A stretch of DNA of 64,000 nt from Xylanibacter muris (GTDB taxonomy: Bacteria; Bacteroidota; Bacteroidia; Bacteroidales; Bacteroidaceae), in assembly GCF_013166605.1 (NCBI RefSeq), contig NZ_JABKKF010000009.1, forward strand, positions 1 to 64,000, given 5' to 3'. Both the position numbers and the translations under genes were made by a program. Position 1 is the first letter of the stretch, and each line of letters starts with the position of its first letter. Under the pieces are notes generated by a model. It made no database searches and was not told the DNA's origin. It saw nothing but the letters and a program-made list of their open reading frames with translations. Below are positions 43,307-51,654 of this stretch, in pieces.

Positions 43307-45442
43307 GTGAGAAAGGTCGTCAGTCTTATATATATTGTTTTCTGTATCTCCACACTTCCTGTTTTCGCACAGGAGCCGTTTCTTTTGCTTAATATCCATG
43401 ACGGGCTTGCCGAAAGCCGTGTGCGGTGTATGGCCGAGCTGCCTGACGGGCGCATGGCCGTGGCCACTACTGCCACGGTGGATATTTTCGACGGCACCGC
43501 ATTCCGTTCGTTTGCTGTCAGTCCGCAAAAGGCATACGCCCTTGACGACTATCATGCCTACAGGCGTATGGCCGTTGACGATGCGGGCCGCCTGTGGCTC
43601 CACAATAAGGGTTCTCTGCATGTCATAATGCCTGATGGCGGAGGTGCGGTGAATGTCGACAGTGTGTTTGCCGCCATGGGTTGGCATGGCGGAAGGATAA
43701 CCGCTTTTTTTATAGACAACGGTCATGGTGTGCGTGCCGGGGCCACGCGGTATTGGGCCGCGACGGCTGACGGAGCCCTTTATTTCCGTGAAGGCGGACA
43801 ATTCCGCCGTGTGGCCAATCTGAAGGCATTGAAGTGCGGTGTTCCGGAAAAGATCATTTCCGTGTCGAACCGTATATTCCTTTGTTTCTCAACCGGCCGT
43901 GTGTGTGAGTTGAACAGAGACGGGGATGGGGCTCGTATGGTGTTCAGTGGTATGGCTGTGGCCGATAGTCTTTCGTCACAGCTGCGTCACGGCATCAGCG
44001 CGAGAATAATAAACGGAAGCCTTTGGCTTGCCTTGAACCACAAGGATGAGCATCATGCTTTTCTGACGCGTCTCGACCTGGCGAACCACGAATGGCTGCC
44101 TGTGATAGGATTGAGGACACGTACCTCGCACATGGAAATGGCGGCCGACAGTATGGTATATATAGTTGGAAACAGAGGAATATACATAATAACTCCCGAT
44201 GGCCGCAAGAAGGATAAGATACGCGGGCTGCCTGTAGAAGACGGCAACAGGACGTTTTCCGTGAGTGACGACATGAGCAGTATTGTGTTTGACCGTTACG
44301 GAGGGATATGGGTAGGCGCAACGGAAAGCGGTCTGCTCTACCGCAACCACAGGCGCGGCATGCTGATACATACGGATTCAGTGGCATATCCCCACCGTTC
44401 AAAAGAAAAGTATTGTTCGCAGCGTGCCAAGGAGTATGCCGAAAGAATAGCCCCCGGACTTACCAACTGCACTGCTGAGACTCCTGACGGCCTCCTGTAT
44501 ATAGGCACCCGCACGGGGCTGGTCGTTGTCGATGCCTTGGGCAATGTGGCGGCACGTATGGGTGAGTGCGACGGTTTCAAGCCTGCCAATATACAGTCAT
44601 TGCTTGTCGTAAACGATGATGTGTGGGTTGCCACTCCTATGTGCATAAGTTGTGTGACACCTGTAGGGGCAGGAGGTTTTGAACTCAGGCACTACGGGCG
44701 TCTTGACGGCCTGTGTCTTGGAGGTCGTGAGCTTCTGGCAGGAAAAATGTTCCGCGAAGATTCTACAGGCATTGTGCGTGCGGGTTTTGGCGGCGGCATG
44801 TGCTCGTTCTGTCCAGACAGTCTGAAGAAGTCTTTGCGTTATGTATACCGTCATGAAAAGGATGATACTGTCCGCCGCGAATCTTATGCGGCATTCTTTT
44901 TTGCGGGCATGGCAATCCTGCTCGTTGCCGTCTTGCTGTTTGTCTGTGCGCGTTATAGAAAGGGCCGGAGGGCGGCTTCTCACGATGATTTTCCGGAAAG
45001 AACCGGTGCCTCTGATGTTGAGGCCGTGACAGGAAAGCCATTTACTGTGCCTACGGAAGGGAAAGTTCGGGAGATACTGGATACCGGCAACGGTTACGAT
45101 GACGTCAATGCCGATGAACTGTTTCTCGTCAGGCTCCGTGAAACGGTGGAGGCTCATCTTTCCGACGAGTGTTTTTCCGTGCAGAGCCTTGCCTCCGAGA
45201 TGGCAATGGACCGTACAGGTTTGTTCAGGCGTGTTCAGGCGCTTACCGGACAGTCGCCATCAGCATATATACGCACAATCCGCATGAATGTGGCCGCACG
45301 GCTGTTGGGAGAAAGCAATATGTCCGTTGCAGACATTGCATCCCGCACAGGATTCTCTTCCGCAAAATATTTCTCACGCATTTTCAAGGATACATATGGA
45401 ATGCTGCCGAAAGACTACAGGCGGGATAAGACAGGAAAATAA
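43307..45442 (+). CDS. membrane-spanning AraC-family one-component regulator with periplasmic beta-propeller
   Basis: About 711 residues from a GTG at 43307, chosen because the promoter overlaps any earlier start. A signal/anchor (about 5-22) is followed by a long periplasmic region with two-component-regulator propeller repeats (GRMAVATTA, DAGRLWLHNKG, YGGIWVGATESGL, GLLYIGTRTGLVV), a membrane helix near 528-550 and a cytoplasmic AraC HTH (about 605-711, ending in FSSAKYFSRIFKDTYGMLPKDYR). It looks like a hybrid two-component system stripped of its Y_Y_Y, histidine kinase and receiver domains, so sugar sensing would pass directly to DNA binding. It is divergent from the GH78 operon, its probable target. 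Confidence 0.78.
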   Translation: MRKVVSLIYIVFCISTLPVFAQEPFLLLNIHDGLAESRVRCMAELPDGRMAVATTATVDIFDGTAFRSFAVSPQKAYALDDYHAYRRMAVDDAGRLWLHNKGSLHVIMPDGGGAVNVDSVFAAMGWHGGRITAFFIDNGHGVRAGATRYWAATADGALYFREGGQFRRVANLKALKCGVPEKIISVSNRIFLCFSTGRVCELNRDGDGARMVFSGMAVADSLSSQLRHGISARIINGSLWLALNHKDEHHAFLTRLDLANHEWLPVIGLRTRTSHMEMAADSMVYIVGNRGIYIITPDGRKKDKIRGLPVEDGNRTFSVSDDMSSIVFDRYGGIWVGATESGLLYRNHRRGMLIHTDSVAYPHRSKEKYCSQRAKEYAERIAPGLTNCTAETPDGLLYIGTRTGLVVVDALGNVAARMGECDGFKPANIQSLLVVNDDVWVATPMCISCVTPVGAGGFELRHYGRLDGLCLGGRELLAGKMFREDSTGIVRAGFGGGMCSFCPDSLKKSLRYVYRHEKDDTVRRESYAAFFFAGMAILLVAVLLFVCARYRKGRRAASHDDFPERTGASDVEAVTGKPFTVPTEGKVREILDTGNGYDDVNADELFLVRLRETVEAHLSDECFSVQSLASEMAMDRTGLFRRVQALTGQSPSAYIRTIRMNVAARLLGESNMSVADIASRTGFSSAKYFSRIFKDTYGMLPKDYRRDKTGK

Positions 45443-45562
45443 TCTACGTACATGCTGATATAATAGGTGTTATTTTCGGAAAACCGATACCTGTAAACCG
45501 TAAGGATATTTTTCGTTTTTGATAAAAATACTACAACTCTAAAAAGGATGGCAAATGTTAAA

Positions 45563-45628
45563 AGTGTACATAGGCTACATACACTGTGTATTCAGCCTAC
45601 GTACACTGTGTATGTAGGCTACATACAC
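45563..45628. repeat. tandem hairpins downstream of the regulator gene
   Basis: A 13/14-bp stem AGTGTACATAGGCT with AGCCTACGTACACT (45563-45576 with 45594-45607) is followed at once by a perfect 10-bp stem GTGTATGTAG/CTACATACAC (45608-45628). It has the same two-hairpin plan as 18871-18953 but a different sequence. It may act as the transcription end of the regulator gene. Confidence 0.75.
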
Positions 45629-45699
45629 TTTATGAATGGCAAACACGCTTTTTAAGCCAATGCCGAAATCTTTATTCTTTTTAATTACTAAAATGAATT

Positions 45700-45832
45700 C
45701 TTCAATAGGGGCATGGATGAAGCCCCTCCTAACCTCCCCAAAGGGGAGGGAAAAGGGATAGAATGTGGAAGCATCGGATGTGTATGCCGAACACCTCAAC
45801 ATGTTTGGACATCGCTTTGCGATATAAGAATT
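45700..45832. repeat. interspersed mosaic repeat, copy E
   Basis: AGCCCCTCCTAACCTCCCCA (45721-45740), GGATAGAATGTGGAAGCATC (45755-45774), and GGACATCGC-TTT-GCGAT (45808-45823). This is the inverted counterpart of copy D. With the tandem hairpins it accounts for the gene-free stretch 45443-45959. Confidence 0.75.
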
Positions 45833-45867
45833 CCCTTCCGGATGCTGATACTTTTTATTGATTTTCA

Positions 45868-45897
45868 TTGCAGGTATAAAAAATCTCCGTATATTTG
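45868..45897 (+). promoter_or_regulatory. promoter of the DUF6249-sigma operon
   Basis: TTG (45868-45870), 19 nt, TATATTTG (45890-45897), 63 nt before the ATG at 45960. Confidence 0.6.
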
Positions 45898-45959
45898 CAA
45901 CATATCAGGTCTGCCTGTCGTCTTAAGAGCAGAAAATAAACCAAGAAACAGTTATAGGT

Positions 45960-46787
45960 ATGAAAACAAAAAGAATCGCAGGTAGTATGATAATGGCCTT
46001 TGCCGGCCTTACATTGTGTGTGTCGACAATTATGGCGCAGAAGAATTCGCGGCGCATTGCCAGGAATGTTCCAGATACGGTTGTAATCACTAAGACAGAC
46101 ACCGTATTTGTCACCGCTCCCGCGGCCAATCAGCTGCCTGAGGGGAAAAATGCGGACATAGCCTACATCACCAACTCCTATCAGCTGGAGGCCTACAAGC
46201 AGAAACTTGCATTTGAGAAAGAGGAAGCCCGGCAGAAAGCCGCAGAACGTATGGCCCAGAGAGACATGGACAGAGAGTATGACAGGCAAAGAAATGCATT
46301 CAATATGATTTCGAAATATTCCTCGCTGGTGGCAATATGGCTCGTTCCGCTTGCTGTGATATTCCTGTATGTATATCATCAGCGCCGCCGTCGCGAGCAG
46401 GTAGAAATGGTTTTCGATATGCTGCGTTCAGGCATTGAGGTCTCTCCGGAGATACTTGCCGCCCTTGGCATAGGTAGCGGTACTGTATGGCAGCAGATGG
46501 CGAACGGCATGAATGCCATGATGAACGGTGCCGGCATTACGGATATCAGCACAGCCTCATATTGCCTGAAGCGTGTTGTTTGGGGCATACTGATTATTGT
46601 AGTGTCTTTTTTTCTGGCCTGCATCTTTAATAACGGAGCGGTGTTTTACATCGGAGCTGTAATTGCGTCTGTTATGTTTGCCCAGGCTTTCATACGTCAC
46701 CGCCTGCAGCGTACATTCATTCAGGGACAGCGTAAGAACAGTGCCGTTAAAGACATGACAGGAGGAAATCCGGATGCAGATGTTTGA
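45960..46787 (+). CDS. DUF6249-type membrane protein, first gene of a sigma operon
   Basis: A 275-residue protein with a signal peptide (about 1-27, IMAQ). A periplasmic region includes an Arg/Glu-rich helix (about 85-115, probable coiled coil), then a membrane helix near 119-140, a cytoplasmic segment (YHQRRRREQ onward) and two more membrane helices near 205-245. The layout matches DUF6249 proteins that often neighbour ECF sigma genes in Bacteroidetes. Function is unknown. A sensor or regulator of the sigma factor is plausible. Its end overlaps the sigma gene by 14 nt. Confidence 0.62.
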   Translation: MKTKRIAGSMIMAFAGLTLCVSTIMAQKNSRRIARNVPDTVVITKTDTVFVTAPAANQLPEGKNADIAYITNSYQLEAYKQKLAFEKEEARQKAAERMAQRDMDREYDRQRNAFNMISKYSSLVAIWLVPLAVIFLYVYHQRRRREQVEMVFDMLRSGIEVSPEILAALGIGSGTVWQQMANGMNAMMNGAGITDISTASYCLKRVVWGILIIVVSFFLACIFNNGAVFYIGAVIASVMFAQAFIRHRLQRTFIQGQRKNSAVKDMTGGNPDADV

Positions 46788-47328
46788 CACCCTTGAAGAA
46801 CAGGCGTGGATAGCACGTTGGCGTCTTTGGGGTGATGAGCGGGCATTTGCCAGGCTGGTGGACAGATATAAGGACGGTGTGCTGCGGTTCTTTCTCATGC
46901 AGACCGGGGGACGGCAGGATGTCAGTGACGACCTTGCACAGCAGACTTTCATCCGCGTATGGCAGCGGATGTCGTCCCTTAACGAGGCGCGGTGTTTCCG
47001 GACGTGGCTTTTCCGTATTGCCTACAATATATGGATAGACCATTGCCGCACGTCGCGTTTCAGGAAGTCGCCGCTGTCGGCCGTGGCGTATGACGTTTCA
47101 CCGGAGACTGCCGACAGTCATCTTGAACAGACCGAGCGGCAAGCTTTGCTGGCAGCCGCCCTTGGCAGCCTTAATGAGGCGGAGCGCGCCACGGTGGTGC
47201 TGTTCTATCTGAATGACATGAGCGTGCGTGAGATAGCGTCTGTCACCCGTATCTGCGAAAGCACTGTTCGCAGCCACCTGCACCGCGGCAGACAGAAACT
47301 GAAAAAAGTACTGACCCGAAATGATTGA
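46774..47328 (+). CDS. ECF-type RNA polymerase sigma factor
   Basis: A 184-residue sigma-70 family protein. Region 2 includes FARLVDRYKDGVLRF and DDLAQQTFIRVW (about 50-61). Region 4 includes LNEAERATVVLFYLNDMS and the helix-turn-helix SVTRICESTVRSHLHRGRQKL (about 149-175, with basic DNA-contact residues). There is no extra domain. An AGGAGG sequence about 8 nt before the start is an unusual Shine-Dalgarno for Bacteroidetes, though the start also overlaps the previous gene. It is the middle gene of a DUF6249-sigma-membrane protein operon. Confidence 0.88.
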   Translation: MQMFDTLEEQAWIARWRLWGDERAFARLVDRYKDGVLRFFLMQTGGRQDVSDDLAQQTFIRVWQRMSSLNEARCFRTWLFRIAYNIWIDHCRTSRFRKSPLSAVAYDVSPETADSHLEQTERQALLAAALGSLNEAERATVVLFYLNDMSVREIASVTRICESTVRSHLHRGRQKLKKVLTRND

Positions 47329-47758
47329 GTTGATTATGAAAAGAAAAAATAAGGATAAAGAGCAGCTAAGCTTTCTTTTCCGGCAAACCTGTCCGGAACC
47401 GAAGCATGCAGATGATTTCACCGGCCGTGTGATGAGGCATATAGCCAAGGAACGCAGGCGGCAGGAGGAGGCCGTGGAGTATTGGCGGATGGTGTCGGGG
47501 CATTCCTATGGCACGTCATGGCGCGGCAGGCTGATAGATGCCTTGTTGTCACCGGTTCTTATTATTGTCGTGGCAGTGGCGGTATGTGTCTCGGTCATGG
47601 CGTTATACAGTAAGGAGGTGACAGCGGCATTGGCATCCCTGTTCATGCATATAGAAGGCATTGTGGGGCCTGTGCCGTATATATTGCCTGCTGTCTTGTG
47701 TCTGTCCATGACGCTGTTGTTGTGCCTTGCCATTGCCATGATACATAATGAGGAATGA
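47321..47758 (+). CDS. two-helix membrane protein, putative anti-sigma factor
   Basis: 145 residues overlapping the sigma gene by 8 nt (a second ATG at 47336 is possible). The cytoplasmic N-terminus (about 1-65) is highly charged and contains HADDFTGRVMRHIAKERRR. Two membrane helices follow at about 72-95 and 115-140, leaving almost no periplasmic domain. The location after an ECF sigma and the charged cytoplasmic head suggest anti-sigma activity, but no recognised domain is seen. Confidence 0.55.
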   Translation: MIELIMKRKNKDKEQLSFLFRQTCPEPKHADDFTGRVMRHIAKERRRQEEAVEYWRMVSGHSYGTSWRGRLIDALLSPVLIIVVAVAVCVSVMALYSKEVTAALASLFMHIEGIVGPVPYILPAVLCLSMTLLLCLAIAMIHNEE

Positions 47759-47768
47759 AAAAATATAT

Positions 47769-47808
47769 AAAACTTCAACCGGATATAATATGGTTGAAGT
47801 TTTTTCTT
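47769..47808 (+). terminator. terminator of the DUF6249-sigma operon
   Basis: A perfect 12-bp stem (47769-47780 with 47792-47803) is followed by T-rich sequence. Confidence 0.9.
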
Positions 47809-47872
47809 TAAATTTATTCTAAAGAAAAATGATTTCTTTATTATGCCGGTGTAAAAACTCATGCTTTTTATA

Positions 47873-47880
47873 TACCTTTG
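47873..47880 (+). promoter_or_regulatory. -7 promoter element for the TlpA-like gene
   Basis: TACCTTTG matches TAnnTTTG, 28 nt before the ATG at 47909. This places the upstream ATG at 47861 before the transcription start and so excludes it. Confidence 0.65.
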
Positions 47881-47908
47881 TATCATAAATATTAATGTGT
47901 TTAAGCCG

Positions 47909-49972
47909 ATGAAGAAAAGTGTTCTCCTCCCGTTGCTTGCCATTGTCGCATTGGCAGGGCATGCAAAGGTATGGAAAAGAATAAAGTATCCTGTGGCGAT
48001 GGCGTGTGTGAATGTCTATTACGGTGAGTTGCAGGCCAGTGAGGTCATTCTTAGTGACACGGCCACAACCGTACGTTTCACCATGAAGTATGAAAAGAAA
48101 AAAAACTTCCGCTTTGCAAAAGGCAGTTACTTGACGGACGAAGACGGCCGGCGTTATGCGCTGCGTTCTGCTGAGGGCATTGCCCTTGGCAAGTGGGTGC
48201 GCTCACCGGAAAGCGGAATCACTGGTTTCACCATGCACTTCGAGCCTATGCCAAAGCATACGAAGGTGTTTGATTTCATTGAAGGCGACGGCAGCGGAGC
48301 ATTTATGCTTTTGGGAATTCACGATAACAAATACAAGATAAAGGCTCCGTCGATGAAACAGCTGTCGGATGCCAATCCGTACGAGATTCCGCAAGACTGG
48401 TTCAAGACAGACACAGTGACAGTCAGAGGACGTATAGAGGGATATGATGAGAAACGGTTCGGATTCTCAAGCATGGAGTACTTTACGGATGATGTATTCA
48501 GGAAAGACAACGGTACGGTGGTGATGGACATAGAGCCGGATGGAAAGTTTGAGAAGAAGTTTTGCGTAAGCTATCCGGTTTACAGTTCGTTCATAACAAG
48601 AAGCTCAAAGGTGGGACTTGAAGAGATACCTTTCTTTGCCCGTCCCGGAGAGACTGTTGACATAACCGTTTCCCGTAACGGAGACGGACGTTATGAATGC
48701 CGGTACAACAGCGGAAGCAGCAAGGATGCGGAACGCCTGTTGCGTTCAGGGCTTAATACGATAGACCTTTGCTATCCGTTGATAAAGAGAGATCCGGAAA
48801 GAAAAATCAGCGATGCCATGGCATTGGCCGAAGATATATGGCGGAATCTTCTCTATCACGTGAAGGCAAAGGGCAGGATTCACCGTTTCACTCCTATGGA
48901 GATGCAGCTGGCGCTGGCCGGTATGCAGCTGAATTTCGCATATTCATGGATGGACTATATCATGTATCATGAGGATGACGTGGCGAAGTGGAAGAAAGTT
49001 GACGGCAAATATACGAAGGAAATAACAGACAGCGCGGAATGGCTTGCACTTGGAGATGCCGCAACATATACACCGTTGAAACGCATAGAATTGGATAATC
49101 CGCTGCTGCTTACAAATTCTTATTATGATACTTTCGTAAACCGTATCCAGTATTCCGACTTTGTGAGGATAAGACCGTTTGGCGGAGAGACAGGCTATGT
49201 GGTGAATGCGGTCAACTGCATGGAAAAACCCGGACACATCATGGATGCCATACGTGAAATGACGGCAACGGAGCATAACAGCCTGTTGGCGCAAATATGT
49301 ATCTACAATGATATGCTTGACAATTTCAACTTATGGAGAAATATGGAGCAACGTATACCGGTCATTATGGCCGATACGACCAAGACAGATGCGGAACGTA
49401 AGGAGCTCGTTGCCGGACTTGCATTGCCTGGCAATGTCTTTCCAGCCTATCTTAATATGTTTTCTAATCCGTATGTCAGGGAGAAGGCGGAGAAATTCTA
49501 TGCCGGAAAGATGGCCCAGACGGAACTTACGGCACCCCTGCCGGAAGGCAGTGCCTCTGCTGACTTTGTCCGTTCCATAGCAGCACGCTATCCTGGACGC
49601 TTCCTGTTCATCGACTTTTGGGGAATGGGATGCGGTCCCTGCCGTTCGGCCATTCAGAGCAGCAGGGAGATGCGCAGGAAAATAGCCTCACGCGATGACG
49701 TGAAGCTCGTGTTCATTGCCGATGAGCGCGATGCGAACGGCAGCGATGCCTATAGGAAATATATTTCGGAATGGCTTGACGGCGAAGAGGCAATATGCGT
49801 AAGCAATACGGATTTTGCCAGGCTGAGAGAGCTTTTCCAGTTCAACGGCATACCGCACTATGAGACTATATCCCCGGACTGCAGGCGCGTGCGTGACGAT
49901 ATGCGTATAAGCGGTTTCTATCACTTTGAGCAGGAACTGGACGGATTGATAAAGAGGCTGGATAGAAGATAA
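47909..49972 (+). CDS. large exported TlpA-like thioredoxin-fold protein
   Basis: About 687 residues from the ATG at 47909, with a signal peptide to about residue 19 (ALAGHA). The first 530 or so residues lack a motif I recognise; a beta-rich part (20-250) precedes a helical part (about 270-510). The C-terminal 140 residues form a thioredoxin domain with WGMGCGPCRSA, Cys575 and Cys578. Bacteroidetes encode many such long TlpA/DUF4369-type proteins with unknown partners. A role in periplasmic thiol reduction is inferred. The AraC gene downstream may control it. Confidence 0.75.
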   Translation: MKKSVLLPLLAIVALAGHAKVWKRIKYPVAMACVNVYYGELQASEVILSDTATTVRFTMKYEKKKNFRFAKGSYLTDEDGRRYALRSAEGIALGKWVRSPESGITGFTMHFEPMPKHTKVFDFIEGDGSGAFMLLGIHDNKYKIKAPSMKQLSDANPYEIPQDWFKTDTVTVRGRIEGYDEKRFGFSSMEYFTDDVFRKDNGTVVMDIEPDGKFEKKFCVSYPVYSSFITRSSKVGLEEIPFFARPGETVDITVSRNGDGRYECRYNSGSSKDAERLLRSGLNTIDLCYPLIKRDPERKISDAMALAEDIWRNLLYHVKAKGRIHRFTPMEMQLALAGMQLNFAYSWMDYIMYHEDDVAKWKKVDGKYTKEITDSAEWLALGDAATYTPLKRIELDNPLLLTNSYYDTFVNRIQYSDFVRIRPFGGETGYVVNAVNCMEKPGHIMDAIREMTATEHNSLLAQICIYNDMLDNFNLWRNMEQRIPVIMADTTKTDAERKELVAGLALPGNVFPAYLNMFSNPYVREKAEKFYAGKMAQTELTAPLPEGSASADFVRSIAARYPGRFLFIDFWGMGCGPCRSAIQSSREMRRKIASRDDVKLVFIADERDANGSDAYRKYISEWLDGEEAICVSNTDFARLRELFQFNGIPHYETISPDCRRVRDDMRISGFYHFEQELDGLIKRLDRR

Positions 49973-50013
49973 GTGTTTTTGAGCGTTCAAAAGAGTTTGG
50001 GTCCTTACTATAA

Positions 50014-50916
50014 ATGCTGATTAGGAAAACCATGATGTTAAAGAAACAGATTTTAAATACCGATTTCAGAAAAGCTCAGGACGTGCTTGCCAATGCCGAT
50101 TTCATAGAGGATGATATAATCCTTTTTGATAAGATGGATGCGACGATTGCCGCACGTGAACCGCGGAGGATGACCTTTATCCTTGTGGCTCTGTGTATGA
50201 AAGGGCATGCGGAATTTGCAGTAGACACACAGATGCGTGAAGTCGGGGAGAACGATGTGATTGTTATTTCCGAGCGTCATGTGGTGGATAACTTCAAGGC
50301 ATCGGAGGATTTGGAATGTCTGTGTATGATAATATCCACGCGCTTTTTCTATGACATAGTGAAGAATGTGAGCGACATGTCCACGTTGTTTCTGTTTTCG
50401 AGGAATCATCCGGTGACGGAACTGTCTGTATCGGAGGTAGACCTGTTCAGAAAATACTTCTTCCTGCTTAAGGAGAAAACGGCTGAGCGGGAGAACCGTT
50501 TCAGACGCGATGTGGTGAAGACCCTTGTGCTTGCAATGTTCTATGATTTGAGCAATATAATATACCGCATAAATGTCTGCTCGGAGAGAAAGCAAAGTCG
50601 GGCCGATGTAATATTCACCGATTTCATACGTCTTGTGGAGGGTAATTTCAAGGAACAGCGCAGAGTGGGATGGTATGCAGGGCAGATGAGCATAACCCCG
50701 AAATATCTGTCGGAGGCGGTAAAGCAGATAAGCAGGCGCACGCCTAACGAATGGATAGACAGCTATGTCACTCTGGAACTGCGGGTACAGCTCAAGAACT
50801 CGGCAAAGAGCATAAAGGAGATAGCGATGGATATGCACTTTCCCAACCAGTCGTTTCTCGGAAAGTATTTCAAGGAACATGTCGGGATGTCGCCTTCAGA
50901 ATACAGGCAGTCATGA
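50014..50916 (+). CDS. AraC-family transcriptional regulator
   Basis: Up to 300 residues (alternative ATGs at 50032 and 50035). The N-terminal 180 residues resemble the cupin-like sensing domain of AraC proteins (GHAEFAVDT, GENDVIVIS). The C-terminal HTH pair (about 195-300) includes VGWYAGQMSITPKYLSEAVKQ and the second helix-turn-helix SIKEIAMDMHFPNQSFLGKYFK, ending MSPSEYR. It begins 41 nt after the TlpA-like gene. The last coding bases form one arm of a long perfect inverted repeat. Confidence 0.88.
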   Translation: MLIRKTMMLKKQILNTDFRKAQDVLANADFIEDDIILFDKMDATIAAREPRRMTFILVALCMKGHAEFAVDTQMREVGENDVIVISERHVVDNFKASEDLECLCMIISTRFFYDIVKNVSDMSTLFLFSRNHPVTELSVSEVDLFRKYFFLLKEKTAERENRFRRDVVKTLVLAMFYDLSNIIYRINVCSERKQSRADVIFTDFIRLVEGNFKEQRRVGWYAGQMSITPKYLSEAVKQISRRTPNEWIDSYVTLELRVQLKNSAKSIKEIAMDMHFPNQSFLGKYFKEHVGMSPSEYRQS

Positions 50917-50945
50917 CAGTGTTCTGAAGGCGACATCCCGACATG
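50878..50945. terminator. 24-bp perfect inverted repeat overlapping the 3' end of the AraC gene
   Basis: Positions 50878-50901 are the exact reverse complement of 50922-50945, with a 20-nt loop containing the stop codon. The right arm stops 7 nt before the convergent DUF3109 gene. It likely folds as a very stable terminator for both genes, though no T run is present. Confidence 0.7.
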
Positions 50946-50951
50946 ATGATA

Positions 50952-51542
50952 TCAGTCTTTTATATAGCCCTGTGCCTTCAGTTCGGCGGCTATGGTCTCA
51001 AGTTCTTCATACCATTCGTTGCCGAAGCGTCTTATGAGAGGCGTTCTGAGGAACTTATATAGTGGTGTGGATGTTTCCCTTCCTTTTTTTACCGCATCCC
51101 TGCATACGTCCCAACGATGATAGTTGAGACCGATGCGTCCGTCGGAGAACCGTATCTCGCGTATGGGATACAGCGCGCAACTGACGGGCTTGCAGAAGCC
51201 GGACCGGCCTTCGCGGAAGGCCTTTTCCAATGTACATAGGCAGAATTCTCCGTCGTGGCATGTGAACACGCAGTCCTTGCCGCCTACAATGCTTGTGACA
51301 AGCTCACCGTCGCGGTCAGCGTATGCCACGCCCTGACGGTCGAGAACGGTCTGTGCCTGGGCCGACAGGTCGGACCATACGGTGTCCAACATGTTTTCTA
51401 TCTCGCTTATTTCATCCATGGTTACAGGTGCTCCGGCATCTCCTTCCACACAGCAGATGCCTTTGCATGCGTCGAGGTCGCAGCAGAATTTTTCTGTGAA
51501 TATGTCAGATGAGACAAGTACGTCTCCTATTTCGATTATCAT
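50952..51542 (-). CDS. DUF3109 family cysteine-rich protein
   Basis: A 196-residue cytoplasmic protein with a Cys cluster FCCDLDACKGICC (19-31) and further Cys in DCVFTCHDGEFCLC and FCKPVSCALYP. This pattern is typical of the DUF3109/YkgJ-type putative zinc- or iron-sulfur-binding family. No reaction is known. It is divergent in no obvious operon, but ung lies 113 nt upstream on the same strand. It converges with the AraC gene. Confidence 0.85.
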   Translation of the reverse strand: MIIEIGDVLVSSDIFTEKFCCDLDACKGICCVEGDAGAPVTMDEISEIENMLDTVWSDLSAQAQTVLDRQGVAYADRDGELVTSIVGGKDCVFTCHDGEFCLCTLEKAFREGRSGFCKPVSCALYPIREIRFSDGRIGLNYHRWDVCRDAVKKGRETSTPLYKFLRTPLIRRFGNEWYEELETIAAELKAQGYIKD

Positions 51543-51654
51543 GTGAGTCTTTTATTGTTTTTAAGGGAAACCGGCAATGGCTGTCGAGTCTTGTGTATGG
51601 CGTGCATGTGCCTGAATCATAATCCAGACAGAGGCATTGGTGCGTATATGTATA

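Noticed and set aside
37979..45442. a classical Sus-type polysaccharide utilisation locus
   Set aside because: No SusC-like TonB receptor or SusD-like lipoprotein is present in the window, so the term is not supported.
45563..45628. possible CRISPR-like or direct-repeat array
   Set aside because: Alternating inverted words with no spacers. Better explained as tandem hairpins.
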